In this document: positions 28,201-37,009 of the stretch, in pieces
Numbering within the stretch: position 1 is the first letter of the stretch
Layout of the letters: each line of letters opens with the position of its first letter
From: Cellulomonas timonensis
GTDB taxonomy: Bacteria; Actinomycetota; Actinomycetes; Actinomycetales; Cellulomonadaceae
Direction of reading: 5' to 3'
DNA: 64,000 nt
NCBI RefSeq assembly: GCF_900046455.1
Contig: NZ_FCOT01000013.1
Span: forward strand, 930,001-994,000
Notes under the pieces: model-generated
What the model saw: the letters and a program-made list of their open reading frames with translations, nothing else
Databases searched by the model: none
Told to the model about the DNA's origin: nothing
Translations under genes and position numbers: made by a program

Positions 28201-30021
28201 ATGGACGAGTTCCACTCCCCCGCCCTCGTCGAGGTCGAACCCGACGAGAACATCAACAACCTGCTGGCGGCGCGCGTCGCCGCCTCGCCGGACGGTGTGA
28301 TGATCGAGCGCAAACTCGACGCCGACGGCCCCGGCCCGTGGGTGCAGGTCACGGCGCGGCAGTTCGACGCGGACGTGATCGCGATCGCCAAGGGCCTGGT
28401 CGCGCACGGGATCGAGCCGGGCGACCGGGTCGGGATCATGTCGCGCACGCGCTATGAGTGGACGCTGCTGGACTGGGCGATGTGGGCGGTCGGCGCCGTC
28501 GTCGTCCCGGTCTATGAGACGTCCTCGGCGGAGCAGGTGATGTGGATCGCGACCGACGCGGACGTCTCATTCCTCGTCGTCGAGTCCGACCACCACGCCG
28601 CGACGGTCGCGGAGGTCCGCGCGGACCTGCCGAGCCTGCGCGAGGTCTTGGTGATCGACGACGGCGCCGTGGAGGCGCTGCGCAAGGCGGGCGCCGGCGT
28701 GGACGACGCCGAGATCGCGCGCCGACGCGGGCTGGCCTCGCTGGCGGATGTCGCCACGATCATCTACACGTCCGGCACCACCGGCCGTCCCAAGGGGGCC
28801 GAGCTCACGCACGGCAACTTCGTGGTCCTCACGCGGAACTCGGTCGAGGGCCTCGGCGAGGTCGTGCACACGCCCGGCGCCCGCACCCTGCTCTTCATGC
28901 CGCTCGCGCACGTCTTCGCGCGCTTCGTCGAGGTGCTGTGCGTGCCCGCGGGCTGCGTGCTCGCGCACACCCCCGACACCAAGAACCTGCTCCCGGACCT
29001 CGCGTCGTTCAAGCCCACGTTCATCCTCTCGGTGCCGCGCGTGTTCGAGAAGGTCTACAACTCCACCGAGCAGAAGGCCGCCGCCGGCGGCAAGCAGAAG
29101 ATCTTCCTGTGGGCCGCAGCGACGTCGATCGCGTACTCCCGCGCGCTCGACACTCCGAAGGGCCCGAGCCTCGGGCTGCGGCTGCAGCACAAGGTCGCGG
29201 GCGTGCTCGTGTACTCGAAGCTGCGCACCGCCCTCGGCGGCCAAGTCGAGTGGGCCATCTCCGGCGGCGCGGCGCTCGGCGAGCGCCTGGGCCACTTCTA
29301 CCGCGGCATCGGGCTCAAGGTGCTCGAGGGCTACGGCCTGACGGAGACCACCGCGCCGTCCACGGTGAACCGGCCCGGCGCCACCAAGATCGGCAGCGTC
29401 GGCATCCCCCTCCCGGGCACGTCCGTGCGGATAGCTCCTGACGGCGAGGTCGAGGTGAGGGGCCCGCACGTCTTCCTCGGCTACCACCACAACGAGGCCG
29501 CGACCGCCGAGGCGTTCAACGACGGCTGGTTCCGCACTGGCGACCTCGGGGCCCTGGACGACGACGGCTTCCTGCGGATCACCGGGCGCAAGAAGGAGAT
29601 CATCGTCACCGCCGCGGGCAAGAACGTCGCCCCGGCCGTGCTCGAGGACCGCCTCCGCAGCCACCCGCTGATCAGCCAGGTGGTCGTGGTCGGCGACGCG
29701 CGGCCGTTCATCGGCGCGCTGGTGACCATCGACCCCGAGGGCCTGCCGGGCTGGCTGCTCGCGCACGGCCGCACCGAGATGACGGTCGCGGAGGCGTCGG
29801 TGGACCCCGAGGTCCTGGCGTCCATCCAGAAGGGCGTGGACCGGGCCAACCGGGCCGTCTCGCGTGCGGAGTCGATCCGCAAGTACCGCATCCTCGCCAC
29901 GGACCTGACGATCGCGAATGGCTACCTCACGCCGAAGCTGAGCGTGCGCCGGGCGCAGGTCGTCAAGGACTTCTCCGGGGAGATCGACGCGCTGTACGAC
30001 GGGGCGGTGGTCGGCGGCTAG
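28201..30021 (+). CDS. Long-chain fatty-acid-CoA ligase (AMP-forming)
   Basis: ANL-superfamily enzyme of 606 aa that activates fatty acids to acyl-CoA through an acyl-AMP intermediate. Motifs in order: IIYTSGTTGRPKGAELTHGN (P-loop-like), GYGLTETTAPSTV, GWFRTGDLGALDDDGFLRI and GRKKEIIVTAAGKNVAP. The hinge and catalytic C-terminal lysine region is KLSVRRAQVVKDF. The start is ATG 28201, with GGAG five nt upstream; the open frame from 28120 lacks conserved sequence. The 241 bp before it, shared with the divergent glucokinase gene, holds no other gene. The gene is monocistronic, with a hairpin downstream. Confidence 0.92.
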   Translation: MDEFHSPALVEVEPDENINNLLAARVAASPDGVMIERKLDADGPGPWVQVTARQFDADVIAIAKGLVAHGIEPGDRVGIMSRTRYEWTLLDWAMWAVGAVVVPVYETSSAEQVMWIATDADVSFLVVESDHHAATVAEVRADLPSLREVLVIDDGAVEALRKAGAGVDDAEIARRRGLASLADVATIIYTSGTTGRPKGAELTHGNFVVLTRNSVEGLGEVVHTPGARTLLFMPLAHVFARFVEVLCVPAGCVLAHTPDTKNLLPDLASFKPTFILSVPRVFEKVYNSTEQKAAAGGKQKIFLWAAATSIAYSRALDTPKGPSLGLRLQHKVAGVLVYSKLRTALGGQVEWAISGGAALGERLGHFYRGIGLKVLEGYGLTETTAPSTVNRPGATKIGSVGIPLPGTSVRIAPDGEVEVRGPHVFLGYHHNEAATAEAFNDGWFRTGDLGALDDDGFLRITGRKKEIIVTAAGKNVAPAVLEDRLRSHPLISQVVVVGDARPFIGALVTIDPEGLPGWLLAHGRTEMTVAEASVDPEVLASIQKGVDRANRAVSRAESIRKYRILATDLTIANGYLTPKLSVRRAQVVKDFSGEIDALYDGAVVGG

Positions 30022-30061
30022 CGACCGCCGCGCCGGCGCAGCCCGGCGCCGACCCCTGGCC

Positions 30062-30093
30062 AGGGCCTCGCGTCAGCATCGGCGCGAGGCCCT
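30062..30093. terminator. Hairpin terminator
   Basis: 11-bp perfect stem (30062-30072 and 30083-30093) with a 10-nt loop, between the convergent acyl-CoA ligase and NYN genes. Confidence 0.6.
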
Positions 30094-30148
30094 CGTCATG
30101 CCCGATCGGCTCATGCCGGCTCGGCGCCATGCGGGCGCGCTGGGCGCC

Positions 30149-31564
30149 TCAGAGCCGCGCGAGACGGGCCAGCAGCGTCTGGGACGGCACCGCCCATGCC
30201 CCAGCCGCTTGGACGTCCGAGGCGACCTCCTGGTCGCTGGTGACCACCACGACCACGCGGCCCGGCGGCTCGGCGCGCACGATCTGGCGGATCAAGTCGT
30301 CCGCGATCTCACCGACCGAGAACAGCACCCGCACGTTCCGCGGCGCCGCCGCGGCGCCCGTGTGGCCCGGCTGGCCGTCGAAGCAGCAGGTGACCTCCAC
30401 GCCGGTCCGCGCCGCGATGTTCGCGAGCGCGTCGAGCAGCCGGCGGCGCTGCTCGGCGAGCGCGAGCTGCGGGTACGCCGCCTTCGACACGTTGTAGCCG
30501 TCGACCACCAGATGCGCGTGCGGCAGCCCCAGGAGGTCGTCGAGCAGCGCGGGATCGTGCACCTCGCGACCGCGTGAGGTCGGACGCCGCGCAGGCGCCT
30601 CCGCGCGCGAGGCGACGGTGTCCGCAGGACGCACCTCGACAGGCGGCAGCCCGAGCTCGTGCCGGAGCGCGGCCCCCGCGTCGACGACAGTGTCGAGCAG
30701 CAGCCGGGCGCGCGAGGTGGCGACGCCCTGCGCGAGGCGCGCCTCGCCGCGCATCGCCGCACGCTCGGCCTCCGCAGCCCGCCGGTCCGCCGCGGCGTCC
30801 GCGAGCTCGGCAGCCGCCTGGTCGCGCAGCGACTGGGCCTCGGCACGCGCCGCCTGCGCCTCGGCGAGCGCCTGCCGCGCCTCGCTGCGCGCCCGATCCG
30901 CGTCAGAGCGCAACCGGCGCTGCTCGCGCCGCAGCACCGCCGCCTCGTCCTGAGCAGCGGAGGCCTCGAGCCGCGCGGCGCCGAGGCTCGCGGACAGGCG
31001 GGCGGCCTCCTGCTCGGCGCGCTCCGCGCGGCGGGCCATCGCGTCGAGCGCGGTCTGGACGGGCTGGTCGGAAGGGTCGCCGTCAGCGGCGAGGCCGGCG
31101 GCCGCCTCGCGCACGAGCGCCTCCCATCCCTCGGGGCGCAGCAGCCACGCGCCGATCGCCACGTCAGCGGCGGCCGGCTCCGCGTGCGCTGTCGAGACGG
31201 CCTGCTCGCTGTCGGTCGCGGCAGTGGCGTCGGGCTCCGCAGTGGGACTGTCGGGCTCCGCAGTGGGACTGTCGGGCGACGTGGGCAGGCCGGCGGCGAC
31301 CGCGTCGGCGAGCTCGGGCCGCGCGTGGCTCCACACCCGCGCGACGCGCCCACGGAACGCGTCGTCGTGCTGCAGGGCGTGCCACAACGGCGCCGCCCCC
31401 GCGGTGGCCCTCCGCCGCGGCGCGAACCTCTGGACCTGGCGCAGCGCGACCGGGACGTCCTTCGGCTCCATCTGGCCGAGCACCTCGGCGGCGGTGCGCA
31501 CGAGCGCCGCCCGCACCGGTTCAGGCAGGTCAGCGCCCTGCTGGCCGGTCACGTCGTCGCTCAT
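30149..31564 (-). CDS. NYN-domain (YacP-like) RNA-binding/nuclease protein with coiled coil
   Basis: Protein of 471 aa. The N-terminal about 90 residues are a helical domain. A Ser/Pro/Thr/Ala linker contains a repeated DSPTAEP, encoded by a 21-bp tandem repeat. Residues about 185-290 form a long Ala/Glu/Arg coiled coil (ADRARSEARQALAEAQAARA). The C-terminal about 120 residues form a PIN-like NYN domain (LVVDGYNVSKAAYPQL, CCFDGQPGHTG, VVVVTSDQEVASDVQ) with the acidic residues expected for metal-dependent RNA cleavage. The actinobacterial family is described as RNA-binding; the target is unknown. A TAGGGT hexamer 6 nt before the ATG suggests a leaderless mRNA, divergent from the exonuclease gene. 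Confidence 0.85.
   Translation of the reverse strand: MSDDVTGQQGADLPEPVRAALVRTAAEVLGQMEPKDVPVALRQVQRFAPRRRATAGAAPLWHALQHDDAFRGRVARVWSHARPELADAVAAGLPTSPDSPTAEPDSPTAEPDATAATDSEQAVSTAHAEPAAADVAIGAWLLRPEGWEALVREAAAGLAADGDPSDQPVQTALDAMARRAERAEQEAARLSASLGAARLEASAAQDEAAVLRREQRRLRSDADRARSEARQALAEAQAARAEAQSLRDQAAAELADAAADRRAAEAERAAMRGEARLAQGVATSRARLLLDTVVDAGAALRHELGLPPVEVRPADTVASRAEAPARRPTSRGREVHDPALLDDLLGLPHAHLVVDGYNVSKAAYPQLALAEQRRRLLDALANIAARTGVEVTCCFDGQPGHTGAAAAPRNVRVLFSVGEIADDLIRQIVRAEPPGRVVVVVTSDQEVASDVQAAGAWAVPSQTLLARLARL
31231..31277. repeat. 21-bp tandem repeat in the NYN-protein gene
   Basis: Two full 21-bp copies plus 5 nt, encoding the repeated peptide DSPTAEP in the linker. Confidence 0.85.
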
Positions 31565-31570
31565 GCGCCC

Positions 31571-31576
31571 ACCCTA
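31571..31576 (-). promoter_or_regulatory. -10 element (TAGGGT) for leaderless NYN-protein mRNA
   Basis: On the minus strand the hexamer is followed by 6 nt and then ATG 31564. Confidence 0.45.
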
Positions 31577-31634
31577 GGCGCGCCTGTGCCCACCTGCGCC
31601 GCCCGGCGGGACGTGGCCTGTCAGTGCTGGCGGA

Positions 31635-31640
31635 TACCGT
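31635..31640 (+). promoter_or_regulatory. -10 element (TACCGT) for leaderless exonuclease mRNA
   Basis: The hexamer ends 7 nt before ATG 31648 and helps choose this start over GTG 31624 or 31639. Confidence 0.4.
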
Positions 31641-31647
31641 GCGCAGC

Positions 31648-33504
31648 ATGCCGCCCCTCCCGCCCGTTGGCCCGGCGCGCGCCGACTTCGCACTCCCCCG
31701 GCCGGGACGCCCGGTCCAGCTCGCGCTCGACGAGTTGGGCGTCCCCTTGTCGGAGGTCACGTTCGTGGTCGTCGACCTCGAGACCACGGGCGGCACACCG
31801 CAGAGCTCGGCCATCACGGAGATCGGCGCGGTCAAGGTCCGCGGCGGCGAGGTGCTCGGCGAGTTCCAGACCCTGGTGAACCCCGGCGGCCCGATCCCCG
31901 CGTTCATCTCGGTGCTGACGGGCATCACCACGGCGATGGTCGTGGAGGCTCCGCGGATCGAGGAAGTGCTGCCGAGCTTCCTGGAGTTCGCGCGCGGGGC
32001 GGTGCTCGTGGCCCACAACGCGCCCTTCGACATCGGGTTCCTCAAGGCGGCCGCTGCCGAGACCCACCACCCGTGGCCGGCGCCGCAGGTCGTCGACACG
32101 GTGCGGCTCGCGCGCGCGGTGGTGACTCGTGACGAGGCGCCCAACCACAAGCTCGGCACGCTGGCCGCCCTCTTCCACGCCACCGTCACCCCCGACCACC
32201 GCGCGTTGGCCGACGCCCGAGCCACCGTCGATGTGCTGCACGCCCTGCTCGGGCGGCTGGCGCCCCTCGGGGTGACCCATCTGGAGGACCTGGCGACGGC
32301 CGCAGATCCGGTGCCGCCCGCCGTCCGCCGCAAGCGCCACCTGGCCGACGGCCTCCCCGACGAGCCCGGCGTCTACATGTTCCGCGGCCCGGGCGACGAG
32401 GTGCTGTACGTCGGCACGTCGACCACCTCGCTGCGCGCCCGCGTGCGGACCTACTTCACCGCGTCGGAGAAGCGCCGCCGGATGGCCGAGATGGTCCAGA
32501 TCGCGCACGCCGTCACACCCGTGGTCTGCGCGACGCCATTGGAGGCGCGGGTGCGCGAGCTGCGCCTCATCGCCGAGCACTCCCCGCGCTACAACCGGCG
32601 GTCGAGGTTCCCCGAGCGCATGCCGTGGGTGCGGCTGACCGCCGAGGCCTACCCCCGGCTCACCGTCGTGCGCGAGGTGCGCCCGGACGTGCCGCAGGCG
32701 ACGCCGGCCAGCCACATCGGGCCCTTCCCCTCCCGAGCCGCCGCGCAGGCCGCCATCGACGCCCTGCACGAGTCGTTCCCGATCCGCCAGTGCGCGCGCC
32801 GCCTGCCCCGGGCTCCCGCCACGGGCGCCAGCTCATGCGCACTGGCGGGGATGGGCCGGGGCGGCGCTCCCTGCGGCGGCGGCCCGACGCCTGTGGGCTA
32901 CGCCGCGGGCGTGGCCGGGGGGAGCGCGGCGGTGCTCGGCGACCCCGAGGCCGGGGTGCGGGCGCATGCCACGCGCATCGCGCACCTCGTGGCGCAGGAG
33001 CGCTTCGAGGAGGCGGCCGGGGTGCGCGATCAACTCACGACGTTCTTGCGGGGCGCCAGCCGAGCCCAGCAGTTCGCGCCCCTCGCGCGGTGCCCCGAGC
33101 TCGTCGCCGCCCGGCCCCGTGACACGGGCGGGTGGGAGATCGTGCTCGTGCGCCACGGGCGGCTCGCCGGGACGACCACCACCACCCGGGGCGCCGACCC
33201 CTGGCCGGCGATCCACGCGCTCCGGCTCACCGGCGAGCAGGTCCAGCCTCCGGTGCCGCCGGCGCCCGCGGCGCACCCCGAGGAGGCCGACCTGATACTC
33301 GGCTGGCTCGAGTCGCCCGGCGTGCGCCTGGTGCGGGTCGAGGCGGAGTGGGCATGCCCGGTGCGGGGCGCCCAGTCACTCGTGGACGAGCCCGCCACCG
33401 TCGCCGGGCTCGTCGCGAGCCTCGCCCGCGCGTCCGCGTCCTGCGACGACGCCGCCGAGGCGCCGGGCGAGGCGGCGCCCGTCGACGGCGCCGACGCGGC
33501 ATGA
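31648..33504 (+). CDS. DEDD exonuclease fused to a GIY-YIG (UvrC/Cho-like) nuclease domain
   Basis: Protein of 618 aa. Residues about 35-200 are a DnaQ/epsilon-type 3'-5' exonuclease: VVVDLETTGG (Asp, Glu), LVAHNAPFDIGFL (Asp), and HRALADARATVDVL (His, Asp). Residues about 235-320 are a GIY-YIG domain (EPGVYMFRGPGDEVLYVGTS, RARVRTYF) as in the N-terminal half of UvrC and in Cho. The remainder includes a UvrB/UvrC-interaction-like helix pair (HLVAQERFEEAAGVRDQL). Such two-nuclease proteins occur in actinobacteria and probably act in DNA repair. The downstream RAM gene starts 7 nt after the stop. Confidence 0.88.
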   Translation: MPPLPPVGPARADFALPRPGRPVQLALDELGVPLSEVTFVVVDLETTGGTPQSSAITEIGAVKVRGGEVLGEFQTLVNPGGPIPAFISVLTGITTAMVVEAPRIEEVLPSFLEFARGAVLVAHNAPFDIGFLKAAAAETHHPWPAPQVVDTVRLARAVVTRDEAPNHKLGTLAALFHATVTPDHRALADARATVDVLHALLGRLAPLGVTHLEDLATAADPVPPAVRRKRHLADGLPDEPGVYMFRGPGDEVLYVGTSTTSLRARVRTYFTASEKRRRMAEMVQIAHAVTPVVCATPLEARVRELRLIAEHSPRYNRRSRFPERMPWVRLTAEAYPRLTVVREVRPDVPQATPASHIGPFPSRAAAQAAIDALHESFPIRQCARRLPRAPATGASSCALAGMGRGGAPCGGGPTPVGYAAGVAGGSAAVLGDPEAGVRAHATRIAHLVAQERFEEAAGVRDQLTTFLRGASRAQQFAPLARCPELVAARPRDTGGWEIVLVRHGRLAGTTTTTRGADPWPAIHALRLTGEQVQPPVPPAPAAHPEEADLILGWLESPGVRLVRVEAEWACPVRGAQSLVDEPATVAGLVASLARASASCDDAAEAPGEAAPVDGADAA

Positions 33505-33505
33505 T
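33500..33505 (+). promoter_or_regulatory. -10-like element (CATGAT) before the RAM-domain gene
   Basis: The hexamer overlaps the exonuclease stop codon and ends 6 nt before ATG 33512. Confidence 0.4.
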
Positions 33506-33511
33506 GTGGAC

Positions 33512-33793
33512 ATGCTGACTGCGATCGTCCACATCGACACCGAGGCCGCTCGAATCCCGGAGGTCGCCGCGGCGATCGCCGAGGTGCCGGGGGTGAGCGA
33601 GGTCTACTCCGTCACCGGCGGCGTCGACCTCATCGCGGTCGTCCGGGTGCGCGAGCACGAGCAGCTCGCCGACGTCATCGCCGACCAGGTGAGCAAGGTC
33701 AAGGGCGTGCTGCGGACGCAGACGTTCATCGCGTTCCGCACGTACTCGCAGCACGACCTGTCGCAGGCCTTCGCCCTCGGCATCGAGGACTGA
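33512..33793 (+). CDS. Stand-alone Lrp/AsnC ligand-binding (RAM) domain protein
   Basis: Protein of 93 aa consisting of only the effector-binding RAM domain of Lrp/AsnC regulators (TAIVHIDTEAARIPEVAAAI, then VYSVTGGVDLIAVVRV). There is no HTH. Stand-alone members form ring-shaped multimers and bind amino acids; the ligand cannot be read here. ATG 33512 is preferred; GTG 33506 would add two residues. It lies 7 nt downstream of the exonuclease gene and is convergent with trpD, with a hairpin between. Confidence 0.88.
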   Translation: MLTAIVHIDTEAARIPEVAAAIAEVPGVSEVYSVTGGVDLIAVVRVREHEQLADVIADQVSKVKGVLRTQTFIAFRTYSQHDLSQAFALGIED

Positions 33794-33804
33794 TCACCGC
33801 CTGA

Positions 33805-33841
33805 CGGCGGGTCCAGGCCGCTCCGCGAGCCGGACCCGCCG
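33805..33841. terminator. Hairpin terminator between convergent genes
   Basis: 10-bp perfect stem (33805-33814 and 33832-33841) with a 17-nt loop. Confidence 0.5.
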
Positions 33842-33849
33842 CCGCGGCG

Positions 33850-34902
33850 TCATCCCTGGGACGACGCGGCCCGCCAGCGCGTCAGCGCGTCGGCTGCCGC
33901 CCCGGTGTCGATCGACGCGGTCGCCAGCCCGATGGCCGCCGCGAACCGCTCGACGAGCGTGCCCTCCGCCACCCCGGGCAGGGTGCCGTCCGCGACCAGC
34001 GCCGCGGCGGCGTTCAGCAGCACTGTCTCGCGCGCCGGGACCTTGTCGCCGGCCAGGACCTCGCGGAACACTCCCGCGTTGAACGCCGAGTCCCCGCCCC
34101 GCAGGTCCTCGACCCGCACGGGCGTCAGGCCGAGGTCCGCCACGGCGTCGAGCGTGTGCTCGGACACCGCGCCGTCGCGCACCTCCCACACCTGGGACAT
34201 GCCGGTGGGCGCCAGCTCGTCGAGGCCGTTCGGCCCCCGGAACACCAGCGCGCTGGTCCCCCGCCCGGCGAGCACGCCGGCGACGAGGCCGGCCATCCGC
34301 GCGTCGGTGACGCCGATCGCCGTGACCGCGGGACGCGCGGGGTTGGTGAGCGGGCCCAGGAAGTTGAACGCGGTGGCGATGCCGAGCTCACGGCGTGGGA
34401 CCGCCGCATGCCGCATGGCCGGGTGGAACACCTGCGCGAACAAGAACGTGATGCCGACCTCGGCGGCCAGCTCCTGGACGCGGGCGACGGGCAGGTCCAG
34501 CCGGATGCCCAACTCCTCCAGGACGTCGGCGGTGCCGGTGGACGAGGAGGCGGCGCGGTTCCCGTGCTTGACCACCCGCAGCCCGGCGCCCGCGATCACG
34601 AGGGCCGCCATCGAGGAGATGTTCACCGTGTGCGCGCGGTCCCCGCCGGTGCCGACGATGTCGACGCAGCGGCCAGGCACCTCGATGAGCTGGGCGTGCG
34701 CCAGCATCGTGTCGGCCAGGGCCGTGAGCTCGTCGACCGTCTCGCCCTTGGCGCGCAACGCGACGAGGAAGCCGGCCACGCGGGCCGGGGACGCCTCGCC
34801 GCCCATGATCTCGCTCATCGCCCAGGAGGTCTGCTCGCGATCGAGGTCATGCCCGGCGACCAGGCTCGTGAGGAGGTCGGACCACGTCGCGGCGACACTC
34901 AT
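33850..34902 (-). CDS. trpD: Anthranilate phosphoribosyltransferase
   Basis: Protein of 350 aa for the second step of tryptophan synthesis, transferring phosphoribose from PRPP to anthranilate. The PRPP/metal site DIVGTGGDRAHTVNIS, the KHGNRAASSSTGTADVLEEL block and GPLTNPA are all present. The length is normal. It is separated from other trp genes, as often in actinobacteria. The ATG at 34902 overlaps the stop of the receiver-like gene as ATGA, so both come from one transcript. Confidence 0.96.
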   Translation of the reverse strand: MSVAATWSDLLTSLVAGHDLDREQTSWAMSEIMGGEASPARVAGFLVALRAKGETVDELTALADTMLAHAQLIEVPGRCVDIVGTGGDRAHTVNISSMAALVIAGAGLRVVKHGNRAASSSTGTADVLEELGIRLDLPVARVQELAAEVGITFLFAQVFHPAMRHAAVPRRELGIATAFNFLGPLTNPARPAVTAIGVTDARMAGLVAGVLAGRGTSALVFRGPNGLDELAPTGMSQVWEVRDGAVSEHTLDAVADLGLTPVRVEDLRGGDSAFNAGVFREVLAGDKVPARETVLLNAAAALVADGTLPGVAEGTLVERFAAAIGLATASIDTGAAADALTRWRAASSQG

Positions 34903-35336
34903 CCGGCGACGGCCTGCTGATCGACGAGGCTCGCCACGGCGCGCTGGAGGTCCTCGGGGTCGAGGGGCCGGCTGAGCACCGCGTCGGCGTTCGACCAGGA
35001 CGCGAGCCACGCGTCCTGCGGGCGCCCGGTCAGCAGCAGCACCGGCGGGCAGTTGTAGACCTCGTCCTTGAGCTGCCGCGAGACGCCCATGCCGCCCGTC
35101 TTGGCGGCCTCGCCGTCGAGCACGAGCAGGTCGTACCGGCCCGTGGACGCCTCGGAGATCACGGCGGCGGGGGATGCGACCTCAACCCACTCGATGTCGG
35201 GGGCGCCGCGCCCCAGACGGCGACCGACGGCCAGGAGGACCTCCTGGCGGGCGTCGACGTCGTCGCTGTAGAGGAGGATGCGAGGCGCGTGGCCCTGCTC
35301 CTCGCTGTGCGGTTCCAGCGGCTCGACCGTGCTCAT
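34899..35336 (-). CDS. Receiver-domain-like protein
   Basis: Protein of 145 aa with a CheY-like fold pattern: RILLYSDDVDARQEVLL (Asp pair at the first strand), YDLLVLDGEAAKTGGMG (probable phospho-acceptor Asp in LVLDG), LLLTGRPQDAWL (Thr) and a C-terminal helix. The usual conserved Lys near the end is replaced in the motif ADAVLSRPLDPEDL by Arg-Pro, so phosphorylation is uncertain. No output domain or partner kinase is adjacent. Its stop overlaps the trpD start, and it is divergent from ctaE; a gene of this kind next to trpD and the cytochrome oxidase genes recurs in related actinobacteria. Confidence 0.75.
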   Translation of the reverse strand: MSTVEPLEPHSEEQGHAPRILLYSDDVDARQEVLLAVGRRLGRGAPDIEWVEVASPAAVISEASTGRYDLLVLDGEAAKTGGMGVSRQLKDEVYNCPPVLLLTGRPQDAWLASWSNADAVLSRPLDPEDLQRAVASLVDQQAVAG

Positions 35337-35504
35337 GGTGCTTCCTCATTCGTCTCGACGTGCCTGCAGGGGCATCTTGGCATGTCCGACCGCGCTGACG
35401 CGCAGGCCACAAGCATCCGCGCCGAATGGGCTCGGAAACTGACGGTGTGACATTTAACGCGCGCCGCGCCTAGGTCTAACGGCCCATGCGGACGTGGTCT
35501 AGGC

Positions 35505-35510
35505 CATAAT
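35505..35510 (+). promoter_or_regulatory. -10 element (CATAAT) for leaderless ctaE mRNA
   Basis: The hexamer ends 7 nt before GTG 35518. It overlaps the alternative ATG 35509, which argues for the GTG start. Confidence 0.55.
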
Positions 35511-35517
35511 GGCGGAC

Positions 35518-36156
35518 GTGTCGACTGCAACGGCTGCCCCCAGCACCTCAGCTCACCTGAGCGTCAACCGCCCGAATCCCGTTTCAGTCGGGACCATCGT
35601 GTGGCTCGCCAGCGAGCTCATGTTCTTCGCGGGCCTCTTCGCCATGTACTTCACGATCCGGGCAGCGGTGCCCGACGAGTGGGCGGTGCAGACCGAGCTG
35701 CTCTCGCTGCCGTACGCCCTGGCCAACACCACGATCCTGGTGCTCTCCTCGGTCACCTGCCAGATGGGCGTCTGGGCCGCCGAGCGCTTCCAGCCCGTGC
35801 GCACGGGCAGCCTGCTCCAGGTGAACCGCTGGGGAATGAACGAGTGGATGACGCTGACATTCGTCATGGGCTCGGTCTTCGTCGCGGGCCAGGTGCTCGA
35901 ATACGCCGAGCTCGTCGAGCACGGGCTGACGATCTCCTCGAGCCCGTACGGCTCCGTCTTCTACCTCGCGACCGGCTTCCACGGCCTGCACGTGGTGGGC
36001 GGGCTGATCGCGTTCCTCTTCCTGCTCGGCCGCTCGTTCTCCGCGAAGCGGTTCGGCCACCACGAGGCGACGACGGCGATCGTCACCTCGTACTACTGGC
36101 ACTTCGTCGACGTCGTGTGGATCGCGCTGTTCGCGGTCATCTACATGCTGCAGTGA
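35518..36156 (+). CDS. ctaE: Cytochrome c oxidase subunit III
   Basis: Membrane protein of 212 aa from GTG 35518, with five hydrophobic segments: [66 protein letters not shown] and a last helix ending in [25 protein letters not shown] is the family signature. It is the third subunit of the aa3-type terminal oxidase, which in actinobacteria forms a supercomplex with the bc1 complex encoded directly downstream. An ATG nine nt upstream would add three residues. qcrC follows after 67 nt, so the four respiratory genes probably form one operon. Confidence 0.95.
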   Translation: MSTATAAPSTSAHLSVNRPNPVSVGTIVWLASELMFFAGLFAMYFTIRAAVPDEWAVQTELLSLPYALANTTILVLSSVTCQMGVWAAERFQPVRTGSLLQVNRWGMNEWMTLTFVMGSVFVAGQVLEYAELVEHGLTISSSPYGSVFYLATGFHGLHVVGGLIAFLFLLGRSFSAKRFGHHEATTAIVTSYYWHFVDVVWIALFAVIYMLQ

Positions 36157-36223
36157 CCAGTGGCGCCTGGCGCCGCCCCCGCTTTGTGAACCCTGACCCA
36201 CCGTTCGAGACGAGGAACGATCC

Positions 36224-37009
36224 GTGAAAGCACTTGCAGCCCGCAGGCACCACCGGCATGCGCCGGTCGTGCTGCTCCTGCTGGCGCTGCTGGCAACCGG
36301 CGCGCTGTACGCCGTGCTGGCGCCGACGTCGGCTGACGCAGCCGACTCGGCGGCCAGCGCGAACGACATCGAGGCCGGCGACAAGCTCTTCCAGGCCAAC
36401 TGCGCCACGTGCCATGGCCCGACCGGCGAGGGGTCGGGCAGCGCCCCGTCCCTGATCGGCGTCGGCGCCGCGTCCGTCGACTTCCAGGTCGGCACCGGCC
36501 GGATGCCGATGGCGATCTCCGGCCCGCAGGCCGAGGCGAAGCCGGCTCAGTTCAACGCCGAGCAGACCGCGCAGCTCGCCGCCTACGTGGCCTCCCTGGG
36601 CGCCGGGCCCGGCATCCCGGTCGCCGAGCAGGTCGACCCGAGCAAGGGCGACGCCGCGAACGGCATGGCCCTGTTCCGCACCAACTGCGCCATGTGCCAC
36701 AACGCGGTCGGCGCCGGCGGCGCCCTCTCCGAGGGCAAATACGCGCCGTCGCTGCTGGAGACCACCAACACGCACATCTACGAGGCCATGGCCACGGGCC
36801 CGCAGTCGATGCCCGTGTTCAGCGACGCGAACCTCACGTCCGAGGAGAAGCGCGACATCATCGCGTACATCGACGCGCAGCGTGAGCCCTCCCCCGGCGG
36901 CATCAACCTCGGCTCGCTCGGACCTGTCAGTGAAGGCCTGTGGGTGTGGGTCGTCGGAATGGGGCTGCTCATCGGCGCAGCCGTCTGGATCGGAGCCAAG
37001 TCCTCGTGA
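36224..37009 (+). CDS. qcrC: Cytochrome bc1 complex diheme cytochrome c subunit
   Basis: Protein of 261 aa. An N-terminal signal/anchor (VVLLLLALLATGALYAVLA) is followed by two cytochrome c domains with heme motifs CATCH (in NCATCHGPTGEG) and CAMCH (in NCAMCHNAVGAG). A C-terminal membrane helix is present (LWVWVVGMGLLIGAAVWIG). The two hemes pass electrons from bc1 directly to cytochrome oxidase, replacing soluble cytochrome c. GTG start with GAGG upstream. Its stop overlaps the qcrA start as GTGA. Confidence 0.96.
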   Translation: MKALAARRHHRHAPVVLLLLALLATGALYAVLAPTSADAADSAASANDIEAGDKLFQANCATCHGPTGEGSGSAPSLIGVGAASVDFQVGTGRMPMAISGPQAEAKPAQFNAEQTAQLAAYVASLGAGPGIPVAEQVDPSKGDAANGMALFRTNCAMCHNAVGAGGALSEGKYAPSLLETTNTHIYEAMATGPQSMPVFSDANLTSEEKRDIIAYIDAQREPSPGGINLGSLGPVSEGLWVWVVGMGLLIGAAVWIGAKSS

